DNA of 64,000 nucleotides from Chitinophagaceae bacterium (lineage in GTDB: Bacteria; Bacteroidota; Bacteroidia; Chitinophagales; Chitinophagaceae). The stretch is taken from contig JAGXRG010000063.1 in the NCBI GenBank assembly GCA_018335935.1, positions 62,001-126,000 on the forward strand, written 5' to 3'. The notes beneath the pieces were generated by a model. It did no database searches, was not told the DNA's origin, and worked only from the letters and a program-made list of their open reading frames with translations. Made by a program: the position numbers and the translations under genes. Within the stretch, counting starts at the first letter, position 1, and each line of letters opens with the position of its first letter. Shown piece by piece: positions 34,544 to 42,814 of the stretch.

Positions 34544-34595
34544 GGATTAATATATTTTATCAGCCTATATAAAATGAACTTTACAGTTCAATATT

Positions 34596-35510
34596 TTAAC
34601 CTAAAAAATCGGCCACTCTTAGTTTGGCACTTCTACTTCTATTGTTCAGTTTTAATTCTTTTTCACTTGCTTCAATTGGCTTCTTACTTACTGAACCAAA
34701 CCTTTTTTCTTTTACTGTTGTTGAAAAAGGATTGATATCCACTTCAACTTCAAATCCTTCATTTCTAAAATAATTTTTTACTAGTCTATCTTCTAAAGAA
34801 TGAAAAGTGATAATAGCTACTCTTGCTCCTTTATTCAACACGTTTGGCAATTGCAACAACATTTCTTTTAAAGCACCCACCTCATCGTTCACTTCAATTC
34901 TTAAAGCCTGAAACACTTGTGCTAAATACTTGTTGGGATTTCCTTTTACATATGCACTGATGAAAGTTTTAAATTGAGCTATAGTTTCGAACTGTACAGT
35001 ATTTCTGTGCTGTACAATATGAGTTGCTAATGTTTTAGCATTAGTAACCTGACCATACTCTTGAAAAATCCATTGTAGTTGTTGTGCAGTATAAGTACTT
35101 ACAATTTGCTTGGCTGTCAGTTCTTGTTGCACATTCATTCGCATATCAAAAGGACCATCAAACCTGGTGGAAAATCCTCTAGAGCCCTCATCGAACTGAT
35201 GACTACTAACGCCTAAGTCTGCTAGTATTCCATCAATTTTATCAATCTTGTATAACCTTAAAAACCTTTGTAAATGCCTAAAGTTGTGAGGTACAAAAAG
35301 AAATCGTTCATCATTCAACAAATTCTTTTTAGCATCTTCATCTTGATCAAATGCAACGAGTTTTCCTTTCTCATTCAATTGTTCTAGAATATGTTTGCTA
35401 TGCCCTCCACCACCAAAAGTGCAATCCACATAAGTTCCAGCAGGATTGATATTGAGTGCTGTAATAGTTTCCTGTAAAAGAACTGGTATATGATAGTTGT
35501 TGTTTGCCAT
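34596..35510 (-). CDS. rsmH: 16S rRNA (cytosine-1402 N4) methyltransferase
   Basis: A 304-residue SAM-dependent methyltransferase (formerly MraW) that methylates C1402 of 16S rRNA. Motifs visible: YHIPVLLQETITALNI, YVDCTFGGGGHSKHILEQL (SAM loop), FDQDEDAKKNL, ILADLGVSSHQFDEGSRGFS, GPFDMRMN, and IITFHSLEDRLVKNYF near the end. Length matches the family. The gene is eight bases after mraZ, the usual order in the dcw cluster. Confidence 0.97.
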   Translation of the reverse strand: MANNNYHIPVLLQETITALNINPAGTYVDCTFGGGGHSKHILEQLNEKGKLVAFDQDEDAKKNLLNDERFLFVPHNFRHLQRFLRLYKIDKIDGILADLGVSSHQFDEGSRGFSTRFDGPFDMRMNVQQELTAKQIVSTYTAQQLQWIFQEYGQVTNAKTLATHIVQHRNTVQFETIAQFKTFISAYVKGNPNKYLAQVFQALRIEVNDEVGALKEMLLQLPNVLNKGARVAIITFHSLEDRLVKNYFRNEGFEVEVDINPFSTTVKEKRFGSVSKKPIEASEKELKLNNRSRSAKLRVADFLG

Positions 35511-35518
35511 TACAAAAA

Positions 35519-35983
35519 CTAATCATTAAAATTTATCTTATACTCGTCTAAAATAGATTTAGAGTTTTCACTCAAGCTATCTTGAGACATGTCTTCGAAC
35601 ATGGCATTGTATTTAGATTTATCCCAAATTTCAAAACGAGATAAAACCCCGAAAAGCACAATATCTTTTTCTATTGAAGCATATTCTTTTAATGTGGGCT
35701 GAATGTTTAATCTTCCTGCACTATCTAAGCTTACTTCAGTAGCCCCACGTAATAAATTTCTTTTAAAAATTACCACTCTTGGGTCTAGGTCATTCAAACC
35801 ACTAATTTTGTTCAGAATATTATCCCAAGCAGATTTTGGGTAAAGTATTAAGCAATTACCAGAGCCGCGGCTAATGGTAAAAGTGATTTCATCTTCTGGC
35901 AATTGTTTCTTTACTGCTGCGGGCAGAAGGAAACGACCTTTAGAGTCAACAGTTGCTTGATATTCGCCTTGAAATTTGCTCAT
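35519..35983 (-). CDS. mraZ: transcriptional regulator MraZ
   Basis: A 154-residue AbrB-like double SpoVT-domain protein that opens the dcw cluster. Each half has the family motif: FQGEYQATVDSKGRFLLPAAVKKQLP in the first, and LRGATEVSLDSAGRLNIQPTLKEYA in the second (the DxxGR signature twice). In E. coli MraZ represses its own operon by binding repeated TGGGN motifs with five-base spacers. Here a pair TGGGA-N5-TGGGA lies upstream at 36204-36218 and a single copy at 36046-36050 on the minus strand. A clear promoter was not identified; the region also holds DnaA-box-like sites. Confidence 0.95.
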   Translation of the reverse strand: MSKFQGEYQATVDSKGRFLLPAAVKKQLPEDEITFTISRGSGNCLILYPKSAWDNILNKISGLNDLDPRVVIFKRNLLRGATEVSLDSAGRLNIQPTLKEYASIEKDIVLFGVLSRFEIWDKSKYNAMFEDMSQDSLSENSKSILDEYKINFND

Positions 35984-36011
35984 TGTTAAGAAATAAGTAT
36001 AAAATTACCAC

Positions 36012-36187
36012 TTATTCACACAAAATAACCTAGAAAAACACAATTTCCCAAATAGTTTTTTTTGATCTATGAGGATAAGTTGTGAATTAACTGTGGATTT
36101 ATAGAGAAATTGATGTGGAAAAGAGTTAGAAGTGCTTGTATTTATTGACTTATACACAAGCTTGGCAACACTAAGCATTGTGAATAA
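36012..36187. other. cluster of DnaA boxes between mraZ and queA (candidate oriC or DnaA-regulated region)
   Basis: Three exact TTATNCACA boxes: TTATTCACA at 36012-36020 (+), TTATACACA at 36150-36158 (+) and TGTGAATAA at 36179-36187 (-). Two one-mismatch boxes lie between them: TGTGAATTA at 36081-36089 and TGTGGAAAA at 36114-36122. TGTGGATTT at 36092-36100 differs at two positions. All are in the 267-base divergent gap, one of the longest in the window. Single exact boxes also occur by chance within genes (for example 32016-32024 and 48210-48218), so clustering is the evidence. Origin function is inference. Confidence 0.45.
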
Positions 36188-36203
36188 GTTGAATTGAAAT
36201 TGG

Positions 36204-36218
36204 TGGGAAATAGTGGGA
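36204..36218 (+). promoter_or_regulatory. paired TGGGA motif, candidate MraZ operator
   Basis: TGGGA at 36204-36208 and 36214-36218 with a five-base spacer (period ten), the layout bound by E. coli MraZ. It is about 220 bases upstream of mraZ and in the inverse orientation relative to it, on the queA coding strand 33 bases before queA. It could control either or neither gene. Confidence 0.38.
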
Positions 36219-36250
36219 GAATTAATTATTTAAGTAAAAAAAGCGAACAA

Positions 36251-37474
36251 ATGGAGCCTCAAAAGCTAACAATTAATGATTTTACATACGAATTGCCGGA
36301 TGATAGAATAGCAAAATACCCTTTATCAAATAGAGATGCTAGTAAACTACTGATGTATGAAAATGGACGAATTCAGGAATCGACTTATTCAAAAATTGCT
36401 GAAGCTATACCACACAACAGTTTGATGGTATTTAATAACACCAAAGTTGTTGAAGCCCGATTACTATTTACAAAAGACACTGGTAGTATTATAGAAATAT
36501 TTTGTTTAGAGCCTTCCGAATTATATTCAGATATCACCACTGCCATGTTGCAAAAAAATAAAGTTGTTTGGAAGTGTTTAGTAGGTGGAGCAAAAAAATG
36601 GAAACAAGAAACACTAATAAAACATCACGAAGTATTACAACAATTTGAAGCAAAAAAAATTGAGCAAAAAAGTGATTATTTTTTAATAGAATTTTCTTGG
36701 GCCAATACAGATTTAAGTTTTGCTGAAGTTCTGCATATTTTAGGTGAAATTCCATTGCCCCCTTATTTAAACAGAGCTGTTGAAGAGCAAGATAAAGAAA
36801 CTTATCAAACGGTTTATGCAAAACATGATGGTTCTGTTGCTGCTCCTACAGCTGGTTTACATTTTACAGAAGCTATTTTTGAATCTTTTCAAGAAAAAAA
36901 TATTCTATCTGGCTATGTGACTTTACATGTTGGAGCAGGAACTTTTAAACCGGTGAAGTCTGAGATTATGAAAGATCATGAAATGCATCAGGAGTTTTTC
37001 GAAGTTGAAGATTCATTTATTGAGTTACTCATTCAACAAGATAAAAACAACATTATTGCAGTGGGCACTACTTCTTTGCGAACACTTGAAACCCTTTACT
37101 GGATGGGCGTTAGAGCTATTACTAATTCTTCTGCCACTACCATTGAAGATTTACAAATTCATCAATGGGATGCATATGAATTAACACAAAATATTTTTTA
37201 TAAAGATGCTCTATGTGCACTTCTTGAGTTTATGAGAAATAATAAAATAAAAAAGTTGATTGCTAAAACACAAATCATTATTGCACCACCTTATCAACTA
37301 AAAGTGGCCAATGCATTAGTTACCAATTTTCATCAACCAAAATCAACTTTACTTTTATTAGTAGCAGCAATTTTAAAAGACAACTGGAAAAAAGTGTATG
37401 CCTATGCTCTTGAAAATGATTTTAGATTCTTAAGCTATGGTGATGGAAGTTTATTATGGTTTACTAAAAAGTAA
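36251..37474 (+). CDS. queA: S-adenosylmethionine:tRNA ribosyltransferase-isomerase
   Basis: Transfers and isomerises the ribosyl part of SAM onto preQ1-modified tRNA to give epoxyqueuosine, the step after Tgt. Start placed at ATG 36251 (MEPQKLTINDFTYELPDDRIAKYP), giving 407 residues; the frame is open 19 codons further up but that stretch is not family-like and contains the TGGGA pair. Motifs: LMVFNNTKVVEARL, GEIPLPPYLNRAVEEQDKETYQTVYA, GSVAAPTAGLHFTEAIFE, LHVGAGTFKPVKS, and near the end VTNFHQPKSTLLLLVAA and FRFLSYGDGSLL. Two features differ from the usual 350-residue form: extra segments near 95-140. The stop overlaps that of the opposite tsaE gene by 11 bases. Confidence 0.94.
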   Translation: MEPQKLTINDFTYELPDDRIAKYPLSNRDASKLLMYENGRIQESTYSKIAEAIPHNSLMVFNNTKVVEARLLFTKDTGSIIEIFCLEPSELYSDITTAMLQKNKVVWKCLVGGAKKWKQETLIKHHEVLQQFEAKKIEQKSDYFLIEFSWANTDLSFAEVLHILGEIPLPPYLNRAVEEQDKETYQTVYAKHDGSVAAPTAGLHFTEAIFESFQEKNILSGYVTLHVGAGTFKPVKSEIMKDHEMHQEFFEVEDSFIELLIQQDKNNIIAVGTTSLRTLETLYWMGVRAITNSSATTIEDLQIHQWDAYELTQNIFYKDALCALLEFMRNNKIKKLIAKTQIIIAPPYQLKVANALVTNFHQPKSTLLLLVAAILKDNWKKVYAYALENDFRFLSYGDGSLLWFTKK

Positions 37475-37871
37475 TTTTTCTATTTCCATTTTCAAGTAAT
37501 TCTATCTCAATATTGCAATATTCATCCGGTAATAAAAAAGTAGTTTTATCTGGCCATTCAATAAAGCAATAATTGTTACTATTGATGATATCTTCAATTC
37601 CAACATCTAACACCTCTTGCTCATCTTTTAATCTATATAAATCTAAATGAAAAACAGTTCCAGCTTTTGTACTAAAATATTCATTAATGATAGAGAAAGT
37701 TGGACTATTACTCAACTCTTCTATAGCTAAATATTTACAAAGTGTATTAATAAATGTTGTTTTTCCTACACCCATTGATGCATTAAAAGTCCATATTTTA
37801 TATTGTTTTTTAGCATCCCATACTTGTTGAACAACTCGTTCTATTTCGTTTAACTGATACTCAATTTGCAT
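37464..37871 (-). CDS. tsaE: tRNA threonylcarbamoyladenosine biosynthesis ATPase TsaE
   Basis: A 135-residue P-loop protein that works with TsaB and TsaD in making t6A37 of tRNAs. The Walker A loop is SMGVGKTTFINTLCKYL (about residues 29-45), followed by NSPTFSIINEYFSTKAGTVFHLDLYRL with the family's SPT and HxDLYR motifs and the CFIEWPDKTTFLLPDEY region (the usual EWP or EWG motif). Length is normal. It is convergent with queA (11-base stop overlap) and divergent from the copper ATPase gene with 78 bases between starts. Confidence 0.94.
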   Translation of the reverse strand: MQIEYQLNEIERVVQQVWDAKKQYKIWTFNASMGVGKTTFINTLCKYLAIEELSNSPTFSIINEYFSTKAGTVFHLDLYRLKDEQEVLDVGIEDIINSNNYCFIEWPDKTTFLLPDEYCNIEIELLENGNRKITF

Positions 37872-37933
37872 AATCTGATTTCTATCATGTAAAGATTATT
37901 CTTTTCTCGATAAGTTAATTTAAAAGTCTAAAC

Positions 37934-37941
37934 TACTTTTG
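37934..37941 (+). promoter_or_regulatory. -7 promoter element of the P-type ATPase gene (TACTTTTG)
   Basis: An exact TAnnTTTG ending eight bases before ATG 37950, predicting a leader of only about five nucleotides. No obvious -33 TTG at 19-base spacing and no operator palindrome was noticed. Confidence 0.5.
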
Positions 37942-37949
37942 TTAGAACC

Positions 37950-40070
37950 ATGGAAAATACATTATTAAAAATCGAAGGCATGGATTGCAATAGCTGTGCT
38001 ATTTCCATTACAAAAACTTTAGAAAAAAAAGGGCTGCAAAATGTTAGGGTGAATTATGTAAATGGAGATGTAAGTTTTCTGAATAAAGAAGCGTTGCCTT
38101 TAGCAGAAATTGAAAAAAATATAGAAAACTTAGGTTATAGAGTTGTGAGTCAAGCTGCTCAAAAAAATATAAATAAAACAAAAAGATTTTTTAAAAATCA
38201 TTGGCAAAGATTTATTGTTTGTTTAATATTTTCTCTTCCACTTTTTATAGGACATATTGTTCATATACAATGGCTCATGCAACCATTATTACAATTGAGT
38301 TTGGCAACTGTTGTTTACTTAATTGGTATAGGATATTTTGGCAAAAGTGCTGTAAAAAGTTTGCTGAATAAATATCCAAACATGAATGTGCTTATTACTC
38401 TTGGTACAACTGCAGCATATGGTTATAGTTTATATGGTTTACTCATTGGCAAAGCTCATGAGTTTATGTTTTTTGAAACTACAGCAACAACAATAACTCT
38501 TGTTTTTCTAGGAAATTATTTAGAAGAAAGAACCAGTGCTCAAACACAAACAGAATTACAAAAACTATTAAAGTCTCAAATTACAAAAGCTACAATGATA
38601 GCTTTTGATGATCAATATCAAGAGCAATTATTTGAGGTAGATAGTAAAGATTTAAAAGTAGGAGACTTGGTATTAATAAAATCTGGTGAAAAAGTTCCTG
38701 CAGATTGCAAAATACTTTGGGGAAATGGAACTATAGATGAAAGTATAATTACAGGAGAAAGCATACCTATTGAAAAGAAAGAAAAAGAAACATTAATTGG
38801 TGGAAGTATTGTAAATGATGGGGCTTTTAAAGCTCAAGTTTCTGCTGCTGGTAATGATACAGTTTTAGCTCAGATTATTACAATGATTCAAAATGCTCAA
38901 AGTGAAAAACCACCCATGCAATTGTTGGCAGACAAAATTAGTGCTGTTTTTGTTCCAGCAGTAATAGCAATAGCCATTCTTACATTAATCATTAATCAGT
39001 TTGTATTTCATGTATCATTTTCAGAAAGTTTAATAAGAGCAGTTGCCGTATTAGTAATTTCTTGTCCTTGTGCTATGGGACTTGCAACTCCTGCTGCTAT
39101 TGCAGTTGGGTTAGGTAGAGCCAGTAAAAATGGTGTATTATTTAAAGATTCAACAAGTCTTGAAAAATTTAAACATATTAAACAAATTGTTTTTGATAAA
39201 ACAGGCACATTAACAACAGGTGCATTCAATATTCAACAATTTTCAGCCACTATAGATGAAAATGAGTTTAAGAAAATTGTGTACTCATTAGAAAAATTTT
39301 CAAACCACCCCATTGCATCAGCCATTAGTAATGAATGGAAACAAAAGGAAGAAATTAAATGGAATAAAATTGATGAAATTAAAGGGTTAGGTATGCAAGC
39401 AACTGATAAAGATGGCAACCATTACACAGCAACATCATTTAAAGGAGTAATTACATTAACTCAAGATCATACCCATAATATTTATATCACAAAAAATAAA
39501 AATTTAATTGGTTGGATTGATGTAAAAGATGAAATAAGACCAGAAGCCAAACCAGTAATTCTCTGGCTGCATTCAAAAAATATTAAAACCATTTTATTAA
39601 GTGGAGATAAAAAAGAAAAATGTGAGCGTGTGGCTAAAACTTTAGGAATTGATGAAGTATATGCTGAACAAACTCCTGCCGATAAAATTGCATTCATTGC
39701 AAAATTAAATGCATCAGTTCCTACTGCTATGGTGGGTGATGGTATTAATGATGCACCAGCTTTGGCAAAAGCAAGTTTAGGTATTTCTCTGGCTCAAGCG
39801 AGTCAGTTAGCTATACAATCAGCTCAAGTAGTATTAATGAGAAATGGATTAGATAAACTACCTTTTGCCATGGGTATAGGAAAACATACATACATTACCA
39901 TTCAAGAAAATTTATTTTGGGCATTGATCTATAATGTAGTTGCCATACCAGTTGCTGCTGTGGGTTTATTGGGTCATTATGGACCAACCTATGGTGCTTT
40001 AATTATGGGTTTGAGTGATGTGGTTTTAGCAATTAACAGTATTAAACTTAGATTCAAAAAAGTTTATTAA
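37950..40070 (+). CDS. copA: heavy-metal P1B-type ATPase, copper family
   Basis: A 706-residue membrane pump that exports Cu(I) or a similar soft metal using ATP. One N-terminal heavy-metal-binding domain has GMDCNSCAISI (C13, C16). Membrane segments surround the actuator motif TGESIPIEKK (about 268-277). The ion-channel motif is SCPCAMGLATP (CPC at 372-374), the phosphorylation site is DKTGT (416-420), and the nucleotide-binding domain has FSNHPIASAI (HP motif) and MVGDGINDAPALAKA. CPC with a single HMA domain suggests copper. No CopZ chaperone or CueR/CsoR regulator is adjacent. A thioredoxin-fold secreted protein follows after 32 bases. Confidence 0.93.
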   Translation: MENTLLKIEGMDCNSCAISITKTLEKKGLQNVRVNYVNGDVSFLNKEALPLAEIEKNIENLGYRVVSQAAQKNINKTKRFFKNHWQRFIVCLIFSLPLFIGHIVHIQWLMQPLLQLSLATVVYLIGIGYFGKSAVKSLLNKYPNMNVLITLGTTAAYGYSLYGLLIGKAHEFMFFETTATTITLVFLGNYLEERTSAQTQTELQKLLKSQITKATMIAFDDQYQEQLFEVDSKDLKVGDLVLIKSGEKVPADCKILWGNGTIDESIITGESIPIEKKEKETLIGGSIVNDGAFKAQVSAAGNDTVLAQIITMIQNAQSEKPPMQLLADKISAVFVPAVIAIAILTLIINQFVFHVSFSESLIRAVAVLVISCPCAMGLATPAAIAVGLGRASKNGVLFKDSTSLEKFKHIKQIVFDKTGTLTTGAFNIQQFSATIDENEFKKIVYSLEKFSNHPIASAISNEWKQKEEIKWNKIDEIKGLGMQATDKDGNHYTATSFKGVITLTQDHTHNIYITKNKNLIGWIDVKDEIRPEAKPVILWLHSKNIKTILLSGDKKEKCERVAKTLGIDEVYAEQTPADKIAFIAKLNASVPTAMVGDGINDAPALAKASLGISLAQASQLAIQSAQVVLMRNGLDKLPFAMGIGKHTYITIQENLFWALIYNVVAIPVAAVGLLGHYGPTYGALIMGLSDVVLAINSIKLRFKKVY

Positions 40071-40102
40071 TCTTATCTAAAAGAACTATTATTTTTATAA
40101 TT

Positions 40103-40594
40103 ATGAAATTAACTCTTACCACAATTTTTATTGCTCTTCATTTTTTTGCAAGTGCTCATATTTCTGATACTTTAAAGCCCTACAATCCAAATGCAAATGC
40201 TAAAGCAGATATTGAACAAGCATTACAACAAGCAAAGCAACAAAATAAACATGTATTGCTAATGATTGGAGGAAATTGGTGTAGTTGGTGCATTAAATTC
40301 AACAAGTTTGTTTTGAAAGATGCACAACTAGATTCTGCTTTACATGCAAACTATATTCTGTATCATTTGAATCATAGCAAAGAAAATGAAAATAAAGAAT
40401 TATTAACTAAATACGAATTTCCTCAACGCTTTGGATTTCCTGTGTTTGTTATACTTAATGCAGAAGGAAAAAGAATACACACACAAAACTCAGCTTACCT
40501 TGAAGAAGCAAAAGGTTATAGCAAAAGAAATATTTTAGAATTTTTTGATCACTGGAGCCCAAGAGCATTAAAACTAGAATCTTACCAAGAATAA
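40103..40594 (+). CDS. secreted thioredoxin-fold protein (thioredoxin_7-like)
   Basis: A 163-residue protein with a signal peptide (about residues 1-18, FFASAHI). The thioredoxin-like domain has the redox motif WCSWC within GGNWCSWCIKFNKFVLKDAQL, followed by YEFPQRFGFPVFVILNAEGK with the expected cis-Pro (GFPVFV). It resembles DUF255/thioredoxin_7 periplasmic proteins. Its position 32 bases after the copper-type ATPase gene could point to thiol or metal homeostasis in the periplasm, but that is inference. An AAACTTAAAAGTTT palindrome (40593-40606) spans its stop and that of the convergent asd gene. Confidence 0.83.
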   Translation: MKLTLTTIFIALHFFASAHISDTLKPYNPNANAKADIEQALQQAKQQNKHVLLMIGGNWCSWCIKFNKFVLKDAQLDSALHANYILYHLNHSKENENKELLTKYEFPQRFGFPVFVILNAEGKRIHTQNSAYLEEAKGYSKRNILEFFDHWSPRALKLESYQE

Positions 40595-40604
40595 ACTTAA
40601 AAGT

Positions 40605-41594
40605 TTAAAGTAAACCCTGCTCTAACATATACTCTGCAATTTGAACTGCATTGGTCGCAGCACCTTTACGGAGATTATCGCTTACAATCCACATGTTTAA
40701 AGTATTAGGCTGTGTTTCATCTCTTCTCAATCTACCCACAAAAACACCATCTTTTTCATGAGCATTCATCGGCATTGGATAAATAGCATTATTGATATCG
40801 TCTTCTAAAATAATGCCTGGTGCAGCAACTAAAATATCTCTTACTTCACTCAATTCAAAATCATTTTCAAACTCAACATTAACACTTTCACTATGGCCAC
40901 CCATTACTGGAATACGAACAGTTGTTGCAGTAACTTTAATTTGATCATCCCCCATAATTTTACAGGTTTCTAATACCATTTTCATTTCCTCTTTGGTATA
41001 TCCATTGGGTAAAAAAACATCAATCTGTGGAATTGCATTTAGATCAATTTTATACTTGTAAGCCATTTCACCATCAACACCATTTCTTTCATTCATTAAT
41101 TGATCAACAGCTTTTTTACCAGTACCTGTAACACTTTGATAAGTGCTTACCACAACTCTTTTGATTGAATATTTTTTATGCAAAGGCTGTAATGCCACAA
41201 CCATTTGAATGGTAGAACAATTTGGGTTTGCAATAATATAATCATCTGCTGTTAACACATGAGCATTTACTTCTGGAACGACTAATTTCTTTGTTGCATC
41301 CATTCTCCAAGCAGATGAATTATCAATAACACGAATTCCTGCTTCTGCATATTTGGGTGCCCATTCTAAAGAAGTAGAGCCACCAGCAGAAAATATAGCT
41401 AAAGCAGGTTTAGCATTAATCCCATCTTGCATACTAACTACCTTATAACTCTTCGCTTTAAAAAAAATTTCTTTGCCAACACTTCTTTCACTGGCTACAG
41501 GAATAATTTCAGTTACTGGAAAATTTCTTTCTTCTAAAACTTGCAACATTTTACTACCTACTAATCCTGTTGCACCTACAATAGCTACTTTCAT
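40605..41594 (-). CDS. asd: aspartate-semialdehyde dehydrogenase
   Basis: Reduces aspartyl phosphate to aspartate semialdehyde, feeding synthesis of lysine, diaminopimelate, threonine and methionine; DAP is needed by MurE encoded in this window. I place the start at ATG 41594 (MKVAIVGATGLVGSKMLQVL), giving 329 residues. The frame extends 14 codons further, but a TAnnTTTG element at 41614-41621 lies inside that extension, so it cannot be translated from that promoter. The catalytic Cys is in IIANPNCSTIQMVVALQPL, SVTGTGKKAVDQL and the catalytic His in VMGGHSESVNVEF are present, as is FSAGGSTSLEWAP. Confidence 0.96.
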   Translation of the reverse strand: MKVAIVGATGLVGSKMLQVLEERNFPVTEIIPVASERSVGKEIFFKAKSYKVVSMQDGINAKPALAIFSAGGSTSLEWAPKYAEAGIRVIDNSSAWRMDATKKLVVPEVNAHVLTADDYIIANPNCSTIQMVVALQPLHKKYSIKRVVVSTYQSVTGTGKKAVDQLMNERNGVDGEMAYKYKIDLNAIPQIDVFLPNGYTKEEMKMVLETCKIMGDDQIKVTATTVRIPVMGGHSESVNVEFENDFELSEVRDILVAAPGIILEDDINNAIYPMPMNAHEKDGVFVGRLRRDETQPNTLNMWIVSDNLRKGAATNAVQIAEYMLEQGLL

Positions 41595-41613
41595 TTGAAT
41601 TATAAAATTTGCA

Positions 41614-41621
41614 CAAATATA
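41614..41621 (-). promoter_or_regulatory. -7 promoter element of asd (TATATTTG on the minus strand)
   Basis: An exact TAnnTTTG on the minus strand, 19 bases before the chosen asd ATG (41594). It argues against the longer open frame starting at 41636. TTG candidates upstream have spacings of 12 and 22 bases, so the -33 element is unclear. Confidence 0.52.
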
Positions 41622-41707
41622 ATTCGTAACATACAATGCATTACAATAATTACTAGTATTTGAAATTGTTTAACAAGTATAAAAAAATCATTAAAACTAA
41701 CAACCAT

Positions 41708-41715
41708 TATCTTTG
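41708..41715 (+). promoter_or_regulatory. -7 promoter element of the FabH-like gene (TATCTTTG)
   Basis: An exact TAnnTTTG 19 bases before ATG 41735. The divergent asd promoter is about 90 bases to the left. No -33 TTG at the preferred spacing. Confidence 0.5.
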
Positions 41716-41734
41716 AAAGATTAAACCTTTTAAA

Positions 41735-42781
41735 ATGCTTCGTACAAAAATTGCTGGTATTGGAAAATATGTTCCAGAAAATATTGTAACCAATAATGAT
41801 TTATTAAAATACATGGACACTTCTGATGAATGGATTCAAGAAAGAACTGGAATAAAAGAAAGAAGATATGCTCATAGAACTAAAGAGACTACAACTACAA
41901 TGGGTATTGAAGCTGCAAAAGTTGCCATTGAAAGAGCTGGCATAACCCCTCAAGATATTGACTTCATTATTTTTGCTACACTTTCACCCGACTACTATTT
42001 TCCTGGTTGTGGCGTGTTGTTGCAACGAGAAATGAAGATGGGAGAAATTGGTGCTCTTGATATCAGAAATCAATGTAGTGGTTTTGTATATGGTTTAAGT
42101 ATTGCCGACCAATTCATTAAAACAGGAATGTATAAAAATATTCTTTTAGTAGGAAGTGAAAAACATTCATTTGGTTTAGACTTTACAACTCGTGGAAGAA
42201 ATGTTACCGTAATTTTTGGAGATGGTGCTGGTGCTGTGGTATTACAACCTACAACAAATGAGAACCAAGGTATTTTAAGTACACATTTACATAGCGATGG
42301 TGCAGATGCAGAAGTTTTAGCAATGTATAACCCCGGAACACATGCTAACTATTGGAAAGAAAATTTAAACAGTTTTGATGAAGCTGAAATAGGACAAATG
42401 TTTATTAGTCATGATATGATTAATAACGCTCAAATTTTTCCGAATATGGATGGACAAACTGTATTTAAAAAAGCAGTGGTTAAATTTCCTGAAGTCATTA
42501 TGGAAGCTTTATCAAAAAACAATTTATCAACCACTGATATTAATTTATTAGTACCCCATCAAGCTAATTTAAGAATTGCACAATTTGTGCAACAAAAACT
42601 AAAGCTTAGTGACGACCAAGTTTTTAACAATATTCAGAAATATGGAAATACTACTGCAGCCAGTATTCCAATTGCCTTATGTGAAGCATTTGAATTAGGC
42701 AAAGTGAATGAAGGCGATCTCATTTGTCTAGCTGCTTTTGGTAGTGGTTTTACATGGGGTAGTGCATTGTTGAGATGGTAA
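41735..42781 (+). CDS. 3-oxoacyl-ACP synthase III family protein (FabH-like)
   Basis: A 348-residue KAS III-type condensing enzyme. The catalytic Cys is C114 in ALDIRNQCSGFVYGL, the His is in LLVPHQANLRIAQF and the Asn in IQKYGNTTAASIPIAL; together these form the KAS III triad. Residues 30-40 (DEWIQERTGIKERR) are also canonical. The protein is about 25 residues longer than E. coli FabH owing to an insertion near 200-240 (NYWKENLNSFDEAEIGQMF). The gene is not beside plsX or other fab genes. It precedes a lipid kinase gene by 33 bases, so it may serve a specialised lipid and not bulk fatty-acid initiation. The symbol fabH is withheld for that reason. Confidence 0.88.
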   Translation: MLRTKIAGIGKYVPENIVTNNDLLKYMDTSDEWIQERTGIKERRYAHRTKETTTTMGIEAAKVAIERAGITPQDIDFIIFATLSPDYYFPGCGVLLQREMKMGEIGALDIRNQCSGFVYGLSIADQFIKTGMYKNILLVGSEKHSFGLDFTTRGRNVTVIFGDGAGAVVLQPTTNENQGILSTHLHSDGADAEVLAMYNPGTHANYWKENLNSFDEAEIGQMFISHDMINNAQIFPNMDGQTVFKKAVVKFPEVIMEALSKNNLSTTDINLLVPHQANLRIAQFVQQKLKLSDDQVFNNIQKYGNTTAASIPIALCEAFELGKVNEGDLICLAAFGSGFTWGSALLRW

Positions 42782-42814
42782 AATATTATTGCATATTTAT
42801 TGAAGAAGTAAAGA

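Noticed and set aside
36190-36250. preQ1 riboswitch before queA
   Set aside because: The class I aptamer is a short hairpin with an A-rich tail that pairs into the loop; no such hairpin is found before the queA start. The A-rich run alone is not sufficient. The tgt leader likewise shows none.
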